From NCBI GenBank assembly GCA_036390995.1, contig DASWAT010000083.1, positions 1-64,000 of the forward strand: a stretch of 64,000 nt of DNA. Reading direction: 5' to 3'. Source of the DNA: DASQQQ01 sp036390995. GTDB lineage: Bacteria; Actinomycetota; UBA4738; HRBIN12. The stretch's first letter is position 1, and each line of letters opens with the position of its first letter. Under the pieces are notes generated by a model, which saw nothing but the letters and a program-made list of their open reading frames with translations, was not told the origin of the DNA and searched no databases. A program made the position numbers and the translations under genes. Below, in pieces: positions 35,844 through 44,161 of the stretch.

Positions 35844-36734
35844 ATGGCCCACGCGCACAGCGCGGCGGCTGAGCATCGCGGACGGCTCCTGGCCGTCTTG
35901 GTCGTCACGGCATCGGTCCTCGTCGTCGAGGCGGTGGGCGGGCTCGTGTCCGGGAGCCTCGCGCTCCTCGCGGACGCCGGCCATATGCTGACCGACGTGG
36001 CGGGCATCGGCCTGGCCCTGCTAGCGGTGTTCTTCGCGCAGCGTCCGGCCGATCCTGATCGTACCTTCGGCTGGTTCCGGCTGGAGATCCTGGCCGCCGC
36101 GGCGAACGCCGTGGTCCTGCTCGGCGTCTCCGCGCTGGTCCTGTGGGAGGCGTGGCGGCGGTTCGTCGATCCGCCCGAGGTGGCCAGCGGGCTCATGCTG
36201 GCCGTCGCCGTGGTGGGCCTTGCCGCGAACGGGCTCTCGATGTGGCTGCTCCGCGACGGGCAGGTCCGAAGCCTGAACATGCGCGGCGCGTACCTCGAGG
36301 TGGTGAGCGACCTCCTCGGTTCGGTCGCGGTGATCGTGGCCGCCGTCGTGATCGCCGCGACGGGGATCCGGCGCGCCGACCCGGTAGCCTCGGCGGTCAT
36401 CGGCCTGTTCATCCTGCCGCGGACGTGGCGGCTGCTCCGCGAGGCGGTGGACGTGCTGCTCGAGGCCACGCCGCGTGGCATCGATCTGGAGGAGGTCCGC
36501 CGGCACATCGTCGGGACGGGCGGGGTGGAGGACGTGCACGACCTCCACGCCTGGACCATCACGAGCGGGATGAACGTGGTCTCCGCCCACGTCGTGCTCG
36601 GCGAAGGCGCCGATCCGTCTCTCGTGCTCGACGAGCTGTGCGCGTGCCTCATGGACGACTTCGACATCGAGCACAGCACGTTCCAGCTCGAGACCAGGGA
36701 TCGACGCCGGATCGAGGACGCGAGCCATCCCTGA
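35844..36734 (+). CDS. Cation diffusion facilitator (CzcD/ZitB-like) metal efflux protein
   Basis: A 296-residue six-helix metal/proton antiporter. The TM2 metal motif is ADAGHMLTD (His and Asp). In the TM5 region the usual HxxxD reads EVVSD (Glu in place of His), which may shift metal preference. A cytosolic C-terminal domain with VHDLHAWTITSGM follows. The N-terminus is His-rich (MAHAHSAAAEH). Zinc, cobalt or cadmium export is typical. The ATG is 7 nt after TAGGCT, with no ribosome-binding site, so translation is probably leaderless. Confidence 0.87.
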   Translation: MAHAHSAAAEHRGRLLAVLVVTASVLVVEAVGGLVSGSLALLADAGHMLTDVAGIGLALLAVFFAQRPADPDRTFGWFRLEILAAAANAVVLLGVSALVLWEAWRRFVDPPEVASGLMLAVAVVGLAANGLSMWLLRDGQVRSLNMRGAYLEVVSDLLGSVAVIVAAVVIAATGIRRADPVASAVIGLFILPRTWRLLREAVDVLLEATPRGIDLEEVRRHIVGTGGVEDVHDLHAWTITSGMNVVSAHVVLGEGADPSLVLDELCACLMDDFDIEHSTFQLETRDRRRIEDASHP

Positions 36735-36793
36735 GGCTCGGCCGGTACTTGCAGCTCCGTTCCGGCCGGCGGGTCCGCGGTACCCTGGGCCCC

Positions 36794-37363
36794 GTGACGG
36801 GCACACGGGGGCGGTTCCTTCCCACCGTTGGGATCGCGGCGGGCGGCGTCGTGCTGGGGCACCTGCTGGCGTACACGATCACGTTCCCCGTGGGAGCCGT
36901 GCGGTACCGGCACCTCGCAGAGGCCGGCCACAGTTCCTTCCACCGTGTGGTCATCGCCGCGGCGCTCCTCGGCGGGCTGGCCGCCGCCACCCTGTGCGTT
37001 CGGAGCCTCCGGACGAAGGAGCGGGCGTCCACGCCGACGGTCCGGCTGCTCGCCGGGCTCCAGGTCGTGGGGTTCCTGCTCCTCGAGGTGATCGAGCGCC
37101 ACGGCCGCCTGGGTCTCGCGTTCTCCGATCCGGGCGTGCGGGTCGGGCTCGTGCTCCAGGTGCTGGTCGCCGTGGCCCTGGCCCTCGTGCTCCGAGGGTT
37201 CGTTCGAGTGGTCCAGGCGGTGGCCTCGTTGCTCCAACGCCCTCCACGCTCCCGGCCGGCGCCCATCCTGCCGCCGGCGGTCGCGTTCGTCCGCCCACGC
37301 GCCGGGGCCCACCTCCCGTTCGCCCGGCGGCGGGCGCCGCCGCTCCCGTTCCCGTCGTCCTGA
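36794..37363 (+). CDS. Hypothetical four-helix membrane protein
   Basis: A 189-residue protein with hydrophobic segments near 10-30, 50-70, 80-98 and 110-130, the first followed by a short loop with three histidines (RHLAEAGHSSFH). The C-terminal 50 residues are Pro/Arg-rich and presumably cytosolic. No family was recognised. The GTG start follows TACCCT by 7 nt. The gene may form a unit with the cupredoxin-like gene 54 bp downstream. Confidence 0.55.
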   Translation: MTGTRGRFLPTVGIAAGGVVLGHLLAYTITFPVGAVRYRHLAEAGHSSFHRVVIAAALLGGLAAATLCVRSLRTKERASTPTVRLLAGLQVVGFLLLEVIERHGRLGLAFSDPGVRVGLVLQVLVAVALALVLRGFVRVVQAVASLLQRPPRSRPAPILPPAVAFVRPRAGAHLPFARRRAPPLPFPSS

Positions 37364-37417
37364 TGTGGAGGCGGCCGGGCATCGCGGCCGCCGGAACGGA
37401 AGCGAGGTGAGTGGCTG

Positions 37418-37882
37418 ATGAGACCTTCCACGCGCTGGATCGCGGCCCTGGTCGGCATCGCCGTGGTGGTGGCGCTGTTCGTCGTCCTTCGCCCGGACGG
37501 GTCGTCCTCGGGCTCGAGCGGGTCGGACGTGTCTCCCACCGGGGCGGCGTCCCCCGCGACGACGGGGACCGGGGGGCCGTCGCCGACCGGGGCGCCCTCG
37601 GCCACGCCCACCGGCGGCGACGTCGCCGAGCTCGACGTCACGGTCCGGAACGGCGACGTCCAGGGGCCGGGCGAGTTCGACGTCACGCAGGGCCAGGAGG
37701 TCCGGATCGTCGTGGACGCCGACGTCACCGACGAGGTTCACGTCCACGGCTACGACCTCCACGACGACGTCTCGCCCGGCGAGCCGGCCGAGATCGAGTT
37801 CACGGCGAACGCGCCCGGCGTGTTCGAGGTCGAGCTCGAGAGCCAGGGCAAGCTGCTGTTCGAGCTGAAGGTGTCGCCGTGA
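37418..37882 (+). CDS. Membrane-anchored cupredoxin-like protein
   Basis: A 154-residue protein with an N-terminal anchor (about 7-24), a Ser/Gly/Thr/Pro linker of about 45 residues, and a beta-sandwich domain (about 70-154). VTDEVHVHGYDLHDDVSPGE and NAPGVFEVELESQGKLL match the EfeO/cupredoxin-like pattern, but no type-1 copper Cys or Met is evident, so copper binding is uncertain. A GGAAGCGAGG ribosome-binding region precedes the ATG. Its stop overlaps the next membrane protein (GTGA), linking the two functionally. Confidence 0.75.
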   Translation: MRPSTRWIAALVGIAVVVALFVVLRPDGSSSGSSGSDVSPTGAASPATTGTGGPSPTGAPSATPTGGDVAELDVTVRNGDVQGPGEFDVTQGQEVRIVVDADVTDEVHVHGYDLHDDVSPGEPAEIEFTANAPGVFEVELESQGKLLFELKVSP

Positions 37883-39192
37883 TCACCGTCCTGGCCCACG
37901 GTTTCGGCGGACGGGTGGACCTGCCGGTGCCGAGGTCGTTGTTCGTGTTCGGAGCGGCGACCGCGTTGGTCGTGTCGTTCGTCGCGCTCTCCGTGCTGTG
38001 GCGCGAACCGCGCCTGGAGGACGGGGGCCGCACGCGCACCGTTCACGGTCTCCGCCGGTTGCTCACGAGCCCGGTGGTGGAGTGGACGGTTCGGGCCGTC
38101 GCGCTCGCGGTGTTCGCGGTGGTCACCGTCGCGGCCTTCGTGCGCCTGGAGGCCACCGCGACGATCGCGCCGGTGTTCGTGTTCGACTGGTTCTGGGTGG
38201 GACTGGCCTTCGCCCACGCGCTGTTCGGCAACCTGTGGGCCACGCTGTCCCCGTTCGACACCCTTGGGCGGCTGCTCCTGCTCGACGAGCCCGATCACCG
38301 TCCGCCGTTCGCGTACCCCAAGGCGTGGGGTCGGTGGCCGGCCGCGATCCTCCTGTTCGGGTTCGTGTGGCTGGAGCTGGCGAACCCGTTCGCGAACGTC
38401 CCGGGGGCGCTCGGCTACCTGATGGTGGGCTACACGTTCCTGAACGTCGGCGCGATGTACCTGTTCGGCAGGAAGGCGTGGGTGGAGAACGGCGAGGCGT
38501 TCGCCGTGTACTTCGGGCTGCTGGCTCGCCTGTCCCCGTTCGCCCGTGACGGGGAGGGACGGGTGGTGCTCCGCGCTCCGCTTGCGGGGCTCACCTCGCT
38601 GGAGCCGAGGCCTGGGCTCCTCGCGGTGATCCTCGTCGCCCTCGGCTCCACCACCTTCGACGGCCTGTCGCGGACCACGCTGTGGGTCTCCCGGGCCTCG
38701 TCGTTCACGGGGTGGCAGCGCGTGACCCTCGACACCGTGGCGATGCTGGGCGTGATCCTGCTCATGGCGGGTGCGTACGCCCTTGCCATGGTCGCCGCGG
38801 GACGGATCGTCGACGGCCACTGGCATCCGGTGGCGACGCGGTTCGCTCACAGCCTGGTGCCGATCGTGTTCGCGTACCTGGTGGCGCACTACTTCTCGTT
38901 CCTGCTGATCGAGGGGCAGGTGGGGCTGTCCCGGATCTCCGATCCGCTCGGCCGCGGCTGGGACCTGTTCGGGACCGCGGGATGGACGGTGAACCTCGCG
39001 CTGCTGTCGGCCACGCTGATCTGGTACGTGCAGGTGGCCGCGATCGTGCTCGGCCACGTCGGCGGGGTGGTGCTGGCCCACGATCGAGCCATCTCGTGGT
39101 TCGACGCGCGGCACGCCCTTCGGACCCAGTACGCACTGCTCGCCGTGATGGTGCTGTTCACGTCGGCCGGCCTGCTGATCCTGTCGGGGTGA
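37879..39192 (+). CDS. Polytopic membrane protein, similar to proteins annotated fenitrothion hydrolase
   Basis: A 437-residue protein with about ten membrane helices. The start (AHGFGGRVDLPVPRSLFVFGA) and the internal NLWATLSPFDTLGR and VENGEAFAVYFGLLARLSPF segments recall actinobacterial proteins carried in databases as fenitrothion hydrolase subunits; that name rests on one organophosphate-degrading system and the physiological role is unknown. Histidines near the start and in HWHPVATRFAHSL could bind metal. Tight coupling to the cupredoxin-like gene suggests a metal or redox role. Confidence 0.65.
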   Translation: MITVLAHGFGGRVDLPVPRSLFVFGAATALVVSFVALSVLWREPRLEDGGRTRTVHGLRRLLTSPVVEWTVRAVALAVFAVVTVAAFVRLEATATIAPVFVFDWFWVGLAFAHALFGNLWATLSPFDTLGRLLLLDEPDHRPPFAYPKAWGRWPAAILLFGFVWLELANPFANVPGALGYLMVGYTFLNVGAMYLFGRKAWVENGEAFAVYFGLLARLSPFARDGEGRVVLRAPLAGLTSLEPRPGLLAVILVALGSTTFDGLSRTTLWVSRASSFTGWQRVTLDTVAMLGVILLMAGAYALAMVAAGRIVDGHWHPVATRFAHSLVPIVFAYLVAHYFSFLLIEGQVGLSRISDPLGRGWDLFGTAGWTVNLALLSATLIWYVQVAAIVLGHVGGVVLAHDRAISWFDARHALRTQYALLAVMVLFTSAGLLILSG

Positions 39193-39458
39193 TGGAGATG
39201 ATCGGAAGCGTTCGGCCCATCTTGGCGCACGGGTCGGGCATCGACGACTTGGTGATGATCGGGATCGCGACGTTCGGCTTCCTGCTCTACTCCGCCCTCA
39301 AGGCGGGACTGAGCGGGGCCGGAGAGGACCATGACCATCGGGAGCGGTGCGCATACTGCGGCGCGCGGAGGCCGGTGGGATCGCGGTGCCCCGGATGCGG
39401 CTTCCGGGTCCGACGAGGTCCGACCTCCACTCGGCGCTCGCTCGACGACGTGACATGA
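39192..39458 (+). CDS. Small membrane protein with C-terminal zinc ribbon
   Basis: An 88-residue protein: one hydrophobic helix (about residues 18-36) followed by an Asp/His-rich linker and CAYCGARRPVGSRCPGCG, a CxxC/CxxC zinc ribbon. The ATG at 39192 shares its A with the preceding stop; a GTG at 39189 is an equally coupled alternative. It probably assists the polytopic protein upstream. No specific function is known. Confidence 0.6.
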   Translation: MEMIGSVRPILAHGSGIDDLVMIGIATFGFLLYSALKAGLSGAGEDHDHRERCAYCGARRPVGSRCPGCGFRVRRGPTSTRRSLDDVT

Positions 39459-39494
39459 CAAGAGAGGAACTCCGGTCCGACAGGAGGTGATCCG

Positions 39495-40037
39495 GTGAGC
39501 GCGACCCCGCACGGGCACCCAGCCTTTCCGAACGACCGATCCACACCGTCCTCGCCATGTTCCCTCGCCGCGGCCGCCATCCACTTCGCTGTGATGGGCG
39601 AGCACTTCGCTGAGTACTTCGCGTTCGGCCTGTTCTTCTCGGTCGTAGCCTGGCTGCAGGCGCTCTGGACGGTCGGGATGGTCGTCTCCCCCGGACGTCG
39701 TCTGCTCCTGGCAGGTCTCGTCGGCAACGCGCCCGTGGTGCTCCTGTGGCTCTTCTCTCGGACGACCGGGCTGCCGGTCGGTCCTGACCCGGGGGTGGCC
39801 GAGTCGGCGGCGTTCGTCGACGTGCTCTCCACGATGCTGGAGCTGGTGATCGTCGCTGGGTCGGCGGTCCTGCTCGCTCGTCCTCCCACGCGGAGCGCGG
39901 GTAGCCCGAGGGCGACCTTCGCCATCGTCAGCGTCGCCCTGGTCCTCGCGATGCTGTCGACATGGGCGGTCGCGGTCGCCAACACCACGAACCACGTGGA
40001 GATGGCCTCCGGCAGGGGGATGGTGGGACGAAGATGA
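39495..40037 (+). CDS. Hypothetical polytopic membrane protein
   Basis: A 180-residue protein with about five hydrophobic helices. The first contains a cluster of His and aromatic residues (IHFAVMGEHFAEYFAFGLFF), reminiscent of metal- or heme-associated membrane proteins. A very strong ribosome-binding site (GGAGGTGATCC) precedes the GTG at 39495, unlike the leaderless genes nearby. No family was recognised. It lies between the zinc-ribbon gene and the Gly/His-rich secreted protein. Confidence 0.55.
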   Translation: MSATPHGHPAFPNDRSTPSSPCSLAAAAIHFAVMGEHFAEYFAFGLFFSVVAWLQALWTVGMVVSPGRRLLLAGLVGNAPVVLLWLFSRTTGLPVGPDPGVAESAAFVDVLSTMLELVIVAGSAVLLARPPTRSAGSPRATFAIVSVALVLAMLSTWAVAVANTTNHVEMASGRGMVGRR

Positions 40038-40156
40038 GAGCCGAAGAGGTGAGGTGGGTCGTGGTCGGTCGGATCCTGGCCGGCCCGGTGTTGCTGGTTG
40101 GCTCCGCGTGCACGCGCTCCGACACACTGGCGAAACGGCTCCTTCACCGTTCCTGA
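40034..40156 (+). CDS. Possible 40-residue peptide, or fragment of a duplicated gene start
   Basis: A short frame starts with the ATG overlapping the previous stop (ATGA) and encodes 40 residues with one hydrophobic stretch ending in LLVGSAC. Its first 34 bases are about 88% identical to the start of the 3-hydroxybutyryl-CoA dehydrogenase gene at 43298. It may therefore be a duplication scar rather than a gene. Confidence 0.25.
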   Translation: MRAEEVRWVVVGRILAGPVLLVGSACTRSDTLAKRLLHRS

Positions 40157-40204
40157 ACAGCCTCCTCCTAGCCTGCGGGGGTGAGAGGAAAGGAGGCGGT
40201 AGGG

Positions 40205-40660
40205 ATGATGAGGCGACCGATCTTCATCGGGGTCACGGCGATGCTCGCCCTGGCCCTGACCGCCGGCCTCGCGTACGGCGCGGGCAGGCTGGTCGGAACG
40301 CAGACGAGGAGCGCGCAGGCGGTGCGCCAGCGGATCGCGACCATCAGCGTGGTTCCTGGAACCATCTCGAGCTACCGAGCTCAGGCTCGGCAGCAGGCGG
40401 CGTACCGAGCCACGGTCAGGTACCAGACGCGGCAGTGGATGCGCGAATGGATGCAGGGGTGGATGGGGGACCACCGTTGGGGCTCGCGCTCAGGCTCGCG
40501 CCCGGGCCCGCAGGGCACCTCCTCGTACGGCGGCTTGGGCTCCGGTGGATACGGCCATGGCCACCACGGGGACCACTCGTACGGCTCGGGTCAGCAGGGC
40601 TCCGGGTCCGGCGGGTACGGATACGGACACGGCTGGGATGACCACGGTCCCTGCTGGTGA
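40205..40660 (+). CDS. Secreted Gly/His/Tyr/Ser-rich low-complexity protein
   Basis: A 151-residue protein. Residues 5-27 are a signal sequence or anchor; 28-75 form an Arg/Gln-rich helix; a WMREWMQGWMGDH segment follows; the last 60 residues are Gly/Ser/Tyr/His-rich (GGYGHGHHGDHSYG, GYGYGHGWDDHG) and end in CW. Such tails can bind copper, nickel or zinc or self-assemble. The start at 40205 is chosen because AAAGGAGG lies about 8 nt upstream; a GTG at 40181 lacks this. A strong terminator follows at 40681. It lies just upstream of a two-component system with a similarly biased sensor. Confidence 0.65.
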   Translation: MMRRPIFIGVTAMLALALTAGLAYGAGRLVGTQTRSAQAVRQRIATISVVPGTISSYRAQARQQAAYRATVRYQTRQWMREWMQGWMGDHRWGSRSGSRPGPQGTSSYGGLGSGGYGHGHHGDHSYGSGQQGSGSGGYGYGHGWDDHGPCW

Positions 40661-40680
40661 TCCGGCCTCGAAGACCGCCA

Positions 40681-40711
40681 GAAGGCCGCTCGCGTTGCGC
40701 GGGCGGCCTTC
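40681..40711 (+). terminator. Hairpin terminator after the Gly/His-rich protein gene
   Basis: GAAGGCCGC (40681-40689) and GCGGCCTTC (40703-40711) form a 9-bp perfect stem around a GC-rich loop that can pair further. It begins 20 bp after the stop at 40660. There is no U tract. Confidence 0.6.
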
Positions 40712-40822
40712 CGGCCTTCGCGTGAACATGCACCGGTGCCAACCTAGGGGCCGACCTGCAGATCCTCCGAAGGTCCTGAGGGCGCCCGGCCGTTCGCCCC
40801 TAAGGGCGATGTTGCCTCCCCT

Positions 40823-40838
40823 GCATCGTGAACGCATC
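40823..40838 (+). promoter_or_regulatory. Candidate response-regulator direct repeat
   Basis: GCATC occurs at 40823-40827 and again at 40834-40838, an 11-bp period typical of OmpR/PhoB-family direct-repeat sites, 19 bp upstream of the response-regulator start. It could be an autoregulatory site. The repeat unit is short, so chance is a real alternative. Confidence 0.25.
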
Positions 40839-40856
40839 CGACACGCGGAGGATGTG

Positions 40857-41555
40857 GTGGGGACAGCGACCGTGCTGGTCGTGGACGACGAGCCGAAGAT
40901 CCGGAACACGGTCCGCGTCTTCCTCGAGCAGGAGCGATACGCGGTCCTCGCCGCCGGCACGGGCAGCGAGGCCATCGAGGTGGCGAGCCGCCTGAAGCCG
41001 GATCTGGTCGTGCTGGATCTGATGCTGCCCGACCTCCCCGGCGAGGAGGTTGCCCGCTCGCTCCGAGCCGTTTCCGAGGTCCCCATCATCATGCTCACGG
41101 CGAAGGCCGAGGAGGCCGACCGGGTGGCGGGGTTGAAGTTGGGCGCCGACGACTACGTCGTCAAGCCGTTCAGCCCGCTCGAGCTGGTGGCTCGGGTCGG
41201 AGCGGTGCTGCGACGAGCACGCGGAGGTGACGCGGACGGGGTCCTGTCCTTCGACGAGGGCCGGCTCGCGATCGACGGTGACGCCCGAGAGGTGACCCTC
41301 GACGGCAGCACCGTCCCTCTGACGAAGAGCGAGTTCGACCTGCTCCTGGCGTTGGCCTCGCAGCCGGGACGAGCGTTCTCCCGGTACGAGCTCGTGGCCC
41401 GGGTCCACGGATACGACTACGAGGGGTACGAGCGGACCATCGACGTCCACGTGAAGAACCTCCGGGCCAAGCTCCGGGACGATCCGAAGGAGCCCCGGTA
41501 CGTCCGAACGATCCCCGGGGTCGGCTACAAGCTCGGGGTGAAGCCCGATGGGTAG
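40857..41555 (+). CDS. OmpR/PhoB-family response regulator
   Basis: A 232-residue DNA-binding regulator. The receiver has the acidic pair in VVDDEP, the phosphoacceptor D54 in LVVLDLMLPD, and K103 in YVVKPFSP. The C-terminal winged helix contains LTKSEFDLLLALASQPG and the recognition-helix region ERTIDVHVKNLRAKL. The GTG at 40857 is chosen because GGAGG ends 5 nt upstream; a GTG at 40854 is too close. The stop overlaps the kinase gene by 8 bp, so the pair is co-translated. Confidence 0.93.
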   Translation: MGTATVLVVDDEPKIRNTVRVFLEQERYAVLAAGTGSEAIEVASRLKPDLVVLDLMLPDLPGEEVARSLRAVSEVPIIMLTAKAEEADRVAGLKLGADDYVVKPFSPLELVARVGAVLRRARGGDADGVLSFDEGRLAIDGDAREVTLDGSTVPLTKSEFDLLLALASQPGRAFSRYELVARVHGYDYEGYERTIDVHVKNLRAKLRDDPKEPRYVRTIPGVGYKLGVKPDG

Positions 41556-43215
41556 GGGGCGCGGGCTCTGGCACTCGTTCGCCTTCCGGCTCGGGGTGGC
41601 GTTCGCGGTGGTCGCCATCGCAGCATCGGCGCTGACCGCCGGGCTGGTGAGCGCCGCCTTCGGCTCACCCTTCGATCGCTACCTCGAGCAGCAGCGATCG
41701 GCGCAGGTCGGCCAGATCACGTCACTGGTCGAGCACGCCTACCGCGGGAACGGCAGGTGGAGCAGCGAGGCGTTGTCCGCCGTGGTCCCCCTCCTCGGAT
41801 CGGGCACACTGCGGCTGGAGGACCCGTACGGCAAGACCGTCTGGCAGTGGCCCTCCAGACCGTCGCCCAGCCCGACACCGACCGGCACGGCCGGCGAGGG
41901 CACGGGCCAAGGCTCGAGTGGCGGCGCCACCCCGACCCCGTCCGGCACGTCCACGTCTGGCGGTTCCGGTGGATCGGATCACGGGAGCTGGGACCACGGC
42001 GACGGCTGGGACAACGGCGACGGTGACTGGACGGGTGGCGGGGGTTGGAGTCGGAGCAGCTCGGGGGCCATGACGAGGTCCTTCCTGGCTGCCGGCGACG
42101 AGATCGACGTCGTGCTGGTGTCCGCATCGGGCTCGCGGTCGAGCACATCCGCCCTGGGTCCCGCCCAGCGCATCCCGATCGAGGTCGACGGACGGACGGT
42201 GGGGTACGCGGTGATCCGGCTCCGCAAGGCGAGTCAGCAACCGAGTGCGGTCGCGTTCAGGTCGGACCTGGTGAAGCGGCTACTGCTCGGCGGGATCCTG
42301 GCGGCGCTCCTCTCGCTCGGGCTCGGTCTGATGTTCGCGCTTCGTGCGACGGCGCCCGTCCGGCAGGTCCGAGGAGCCGCGCGTGCCCTCACGGCCGGCG
42401 ACCGATCTGTGTCGCTCCAGACTGAGCGGTCGGACGAGTTCGGCGACGTGGGCCGCGCGCTGCGGACCATGGCCGACTCCGTGGAGGAGGAGGAGCGCCT
42501 TCGCCAGGGCTTCGCTGCACAGGTCGCGCACGAGCTCCGGACGCCACTCACGATCCTGCAGTCGCAGGTGGAGGGGCTCCGCATCGGGGTGCTCGAGCCG
42601 ACGCCCGAGGCCATCGTGTCGCTCCACGAAGAGGTTCTGCGGATCTCGCGGCTGGTTGCCGACCTCCAGATCCTGGGCTCCGCCGATGCCGCCGGCTTCT
42701 CCCTCGAGCGGGCCACGACCGACCTCCGGGAGGCCGTCGACGAGACGGTCCGGGAGTTCGCCGGGCTGTTCGAGGGCTCGGAGGTGCGCCTGGAGAGCCG
42801 CCTGGAACCGGTGATCGCCTGGGTCGACCGCGTTCGGGTGGGCCAGGTGCTCTCGAACCTGCTCTCGAACGCCCTGAAGTTCACGCCGCCGGGTGGCCTG
42901 GTTCGGGTGGAGCTCCGGCGCGACGAGCCGTGGGCCGTGCTGCGGGTCTCGGACTCAGGTCCCGGCATCCCGGCTGACGAGCTGCCGCACGTGTTCGACC
43001 GGTTCTTCCGGGGCCGCGGGTCGCGCTCGAGCGGCTCGGGGATCGGGCTCACCGTCGTGAGCGAGCTGGTCCGAGCCCACGGCGGCGAGGTCGAGGTCTC
43101 GAGCGACCCGGGGAGCGGTGCCACGTTCACGGTTCGACTCCCCCTGCAACCGACACCCGCTCGAAGGCGGATCCGCGCGGGATCCGAACCGGCCGTCTCT
43201 GCAGCCTCGTCCTGA
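41548..43215 (+). CDS. Sensor histidine kinase with low-complexity Asp/His/Trp/Gly-rich extracytoplasmic insert
   Basis: A 555-residue kinase: TM1 (about 11-38), extracytoplasmic domain (39-243), TM2 (244-265), HAMP, HisKA with H328 in VAHELRTPLT, and HATPase with LSNALKFTPPGG, DSGPGIP and SGSGIGLTVV. Within the sensor, residues about 104-172 are Pro/Ser/Thr/Gly-rich and then repeat short Asp/Gly/Trp/His units (DHGSWDHGDGWDNGDGDW). A duplicated Asp/His/Trp array of this kind could bind metal ions. It pairs with the regulator upstream and lies near a CDF exporter and a Gly/His-rich secreted protein. Confidence 0.9.
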   Translation: MGRGRGLWHSFAFRLGVAFAVVAIAASALTAGLVSAAFGSPFDRYLEQQRSAQVGQITSLVEHAYRGNGRWSSEALSAVVPLLGSGTLRLEDPYGKTVWQWPSRPSPSPTPTGTAGEGTGQGSSGGATPTPSGTSTSGGSGGSDHGSWDHGDGWDNGDGDWTGGGGWSRSSSGAMTRSFLAAGDEIDVVLVSASGSRSSTSALGPAQRIPIEVDGRTVGYAVIRLRKASQQPSAVAFRSDLVKRLLLGGILAALLSLGLGLMFALRATAPVRQVRGAARALTAGDRSVSLQTERSDEFGDVGRALRTMADSVEEEERLRQGFAAQVAHELRTPLTILQSQVEGLRIGVLEPTPEAIVSLHEEVLRISRLVADLQILGSADAAGFSLERATTDLREAVDETVREFAGLFEGSEVRLESRLEPVIAWVDRVRVGQVLSNLLSNALKFTPPGGLVRVELRRDEPWAVLRVSDSGPGIPADELPHVFDRFFRGRGSRSSGSGIGLTVVSELVRAHGGEVEVSSDPGSGATFTVRLPLQPTPARRRIRAGSEPAVSAASS

Positions 43216-43297
43216 ACAGGCTGAGGGTCGGTTCCGGGGTACGCTTCCATGGTCGTGAGGACCTGTCGGATCGATCTCAGGGGGTGACCGGGCCCTG

Positions 43298-44161
43298 ATG
43301 AGAGCCGAAGACGTGCGGCGGGTCGGGGTCGTGGGGTGCGGCGTGATGGGCTCGGGCATCGTCGAGGTGTGCGTCCGGGCCGGCCTCGACGTGCGGTTCC
43401 TCGAGGCCACGCCCGAGCTGGTCGAGCGGGGCCGGGCTCTGATCGAGACCTCCACCTTGCGCGCGGTCGAACGCGGGAAGCTCTCGGAGGGCGAGCGCGA
43501 CGCCGCGCTGGCCCGGGTCGGGGCCACCACGAACGTGGAAGACCTCCACGACCGCGAGCTCGTGATCGAGGCGGCCACGGAGGACTACGACACGAAGCGC
43601 GAGCTGTTCCGTCGGCTCGACGAGGTCACGCCGCCGGACGCGATCTTGGCCAGCAACACGTCGTCGATCCCCATCGCCGACCTCGGCGCGATGACGAAGC
43701 GCCCGGACAAGGTGATCGGGCTCCACTTCTTCAACCCGGTGCCGGTGATGGGCCTGATCGAGATCGTGAAGTCCATCACCACGGCCGACGAGACCGTCGA
43801 GTTCGGGCGTGCGTTCGGGGTGATCCTCGACAAGACCACGGTGCTGTCGCGCGACCGGGCCGGGTTCATCGTGAACATGCTGCTGATCCCATACCTGAAC
43901 GGCGCGGTGCGGATGCTCGAGGAGGGGTTCGCCACGCGCGAGGACATCGACACCGCGATCCACCTCGGCCTGAACCACCCGATGGGCCCGCTCAGCCTCA
44001 TCGACCTGATCGGGGTGGACACCACGCTGTTCGTGGCCAACGTCCTGTACGAAGAGTTCAAGGAGCCGTTCTTCGCGCCGCCGCCGCTGCTGAAGCGGAT
44101 GGTCACGGCGGGGCACCTCGGCCGCAAGAGCGGGCGGGGCTTCTACGAGTACGAGGACTAG
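43298..44161 (+). CDS. 3-Hydroxybutyryl-CoA dehydrogenase family protein
   Basis: A 287-residue NAD(P)-dependent 3-hydroxyacyl-CoA dehydrogenase. The N-terminus GVVGCGVMGSGIVEVCVRAG is the nucleotide fold. VIEAATEDYDTKRELF provides the catalytic Glu region, LASNTSSIPI the Ser/Asn, and GLHFFNPVPVMGLIEIV the catalytic His. The C-terminal domain contains GLNHPMGPLSLIDLIG. It could interconvert acetoacetyl-CoA and 3-hydroxybutyryl-CoA, feeding crotonyl-CoA to the carboxylase/reductase at 55000. Its stop and that of the convergent VKOR gene share one CTAG. Confidence 0.92.
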   Translation: MRAEDVRRVGVVGCGVMGSGIVEVCVRAGLDVRFLEATPELVERGRALIETSTLRAVERGKLSEGERDAALARVGATTNVEDLHDRELVIEAATEDYDTKRELFRRLDEVTPPDAILASNTSSIPIADLGAMTKRPDKVIGLHFFNPVPVMGLIEIVKSITTADETVEFGRAFGVILDKTTVLSRDRAGFIVNMLLIPYLNGAVRMLEEGFATREDIDTAIHLGLNHPMGPLSLIDLIGVDTTLFVANVLYEEFKEPFFAPPPLLKRMVTAGHLGRKSGRGFYEYED

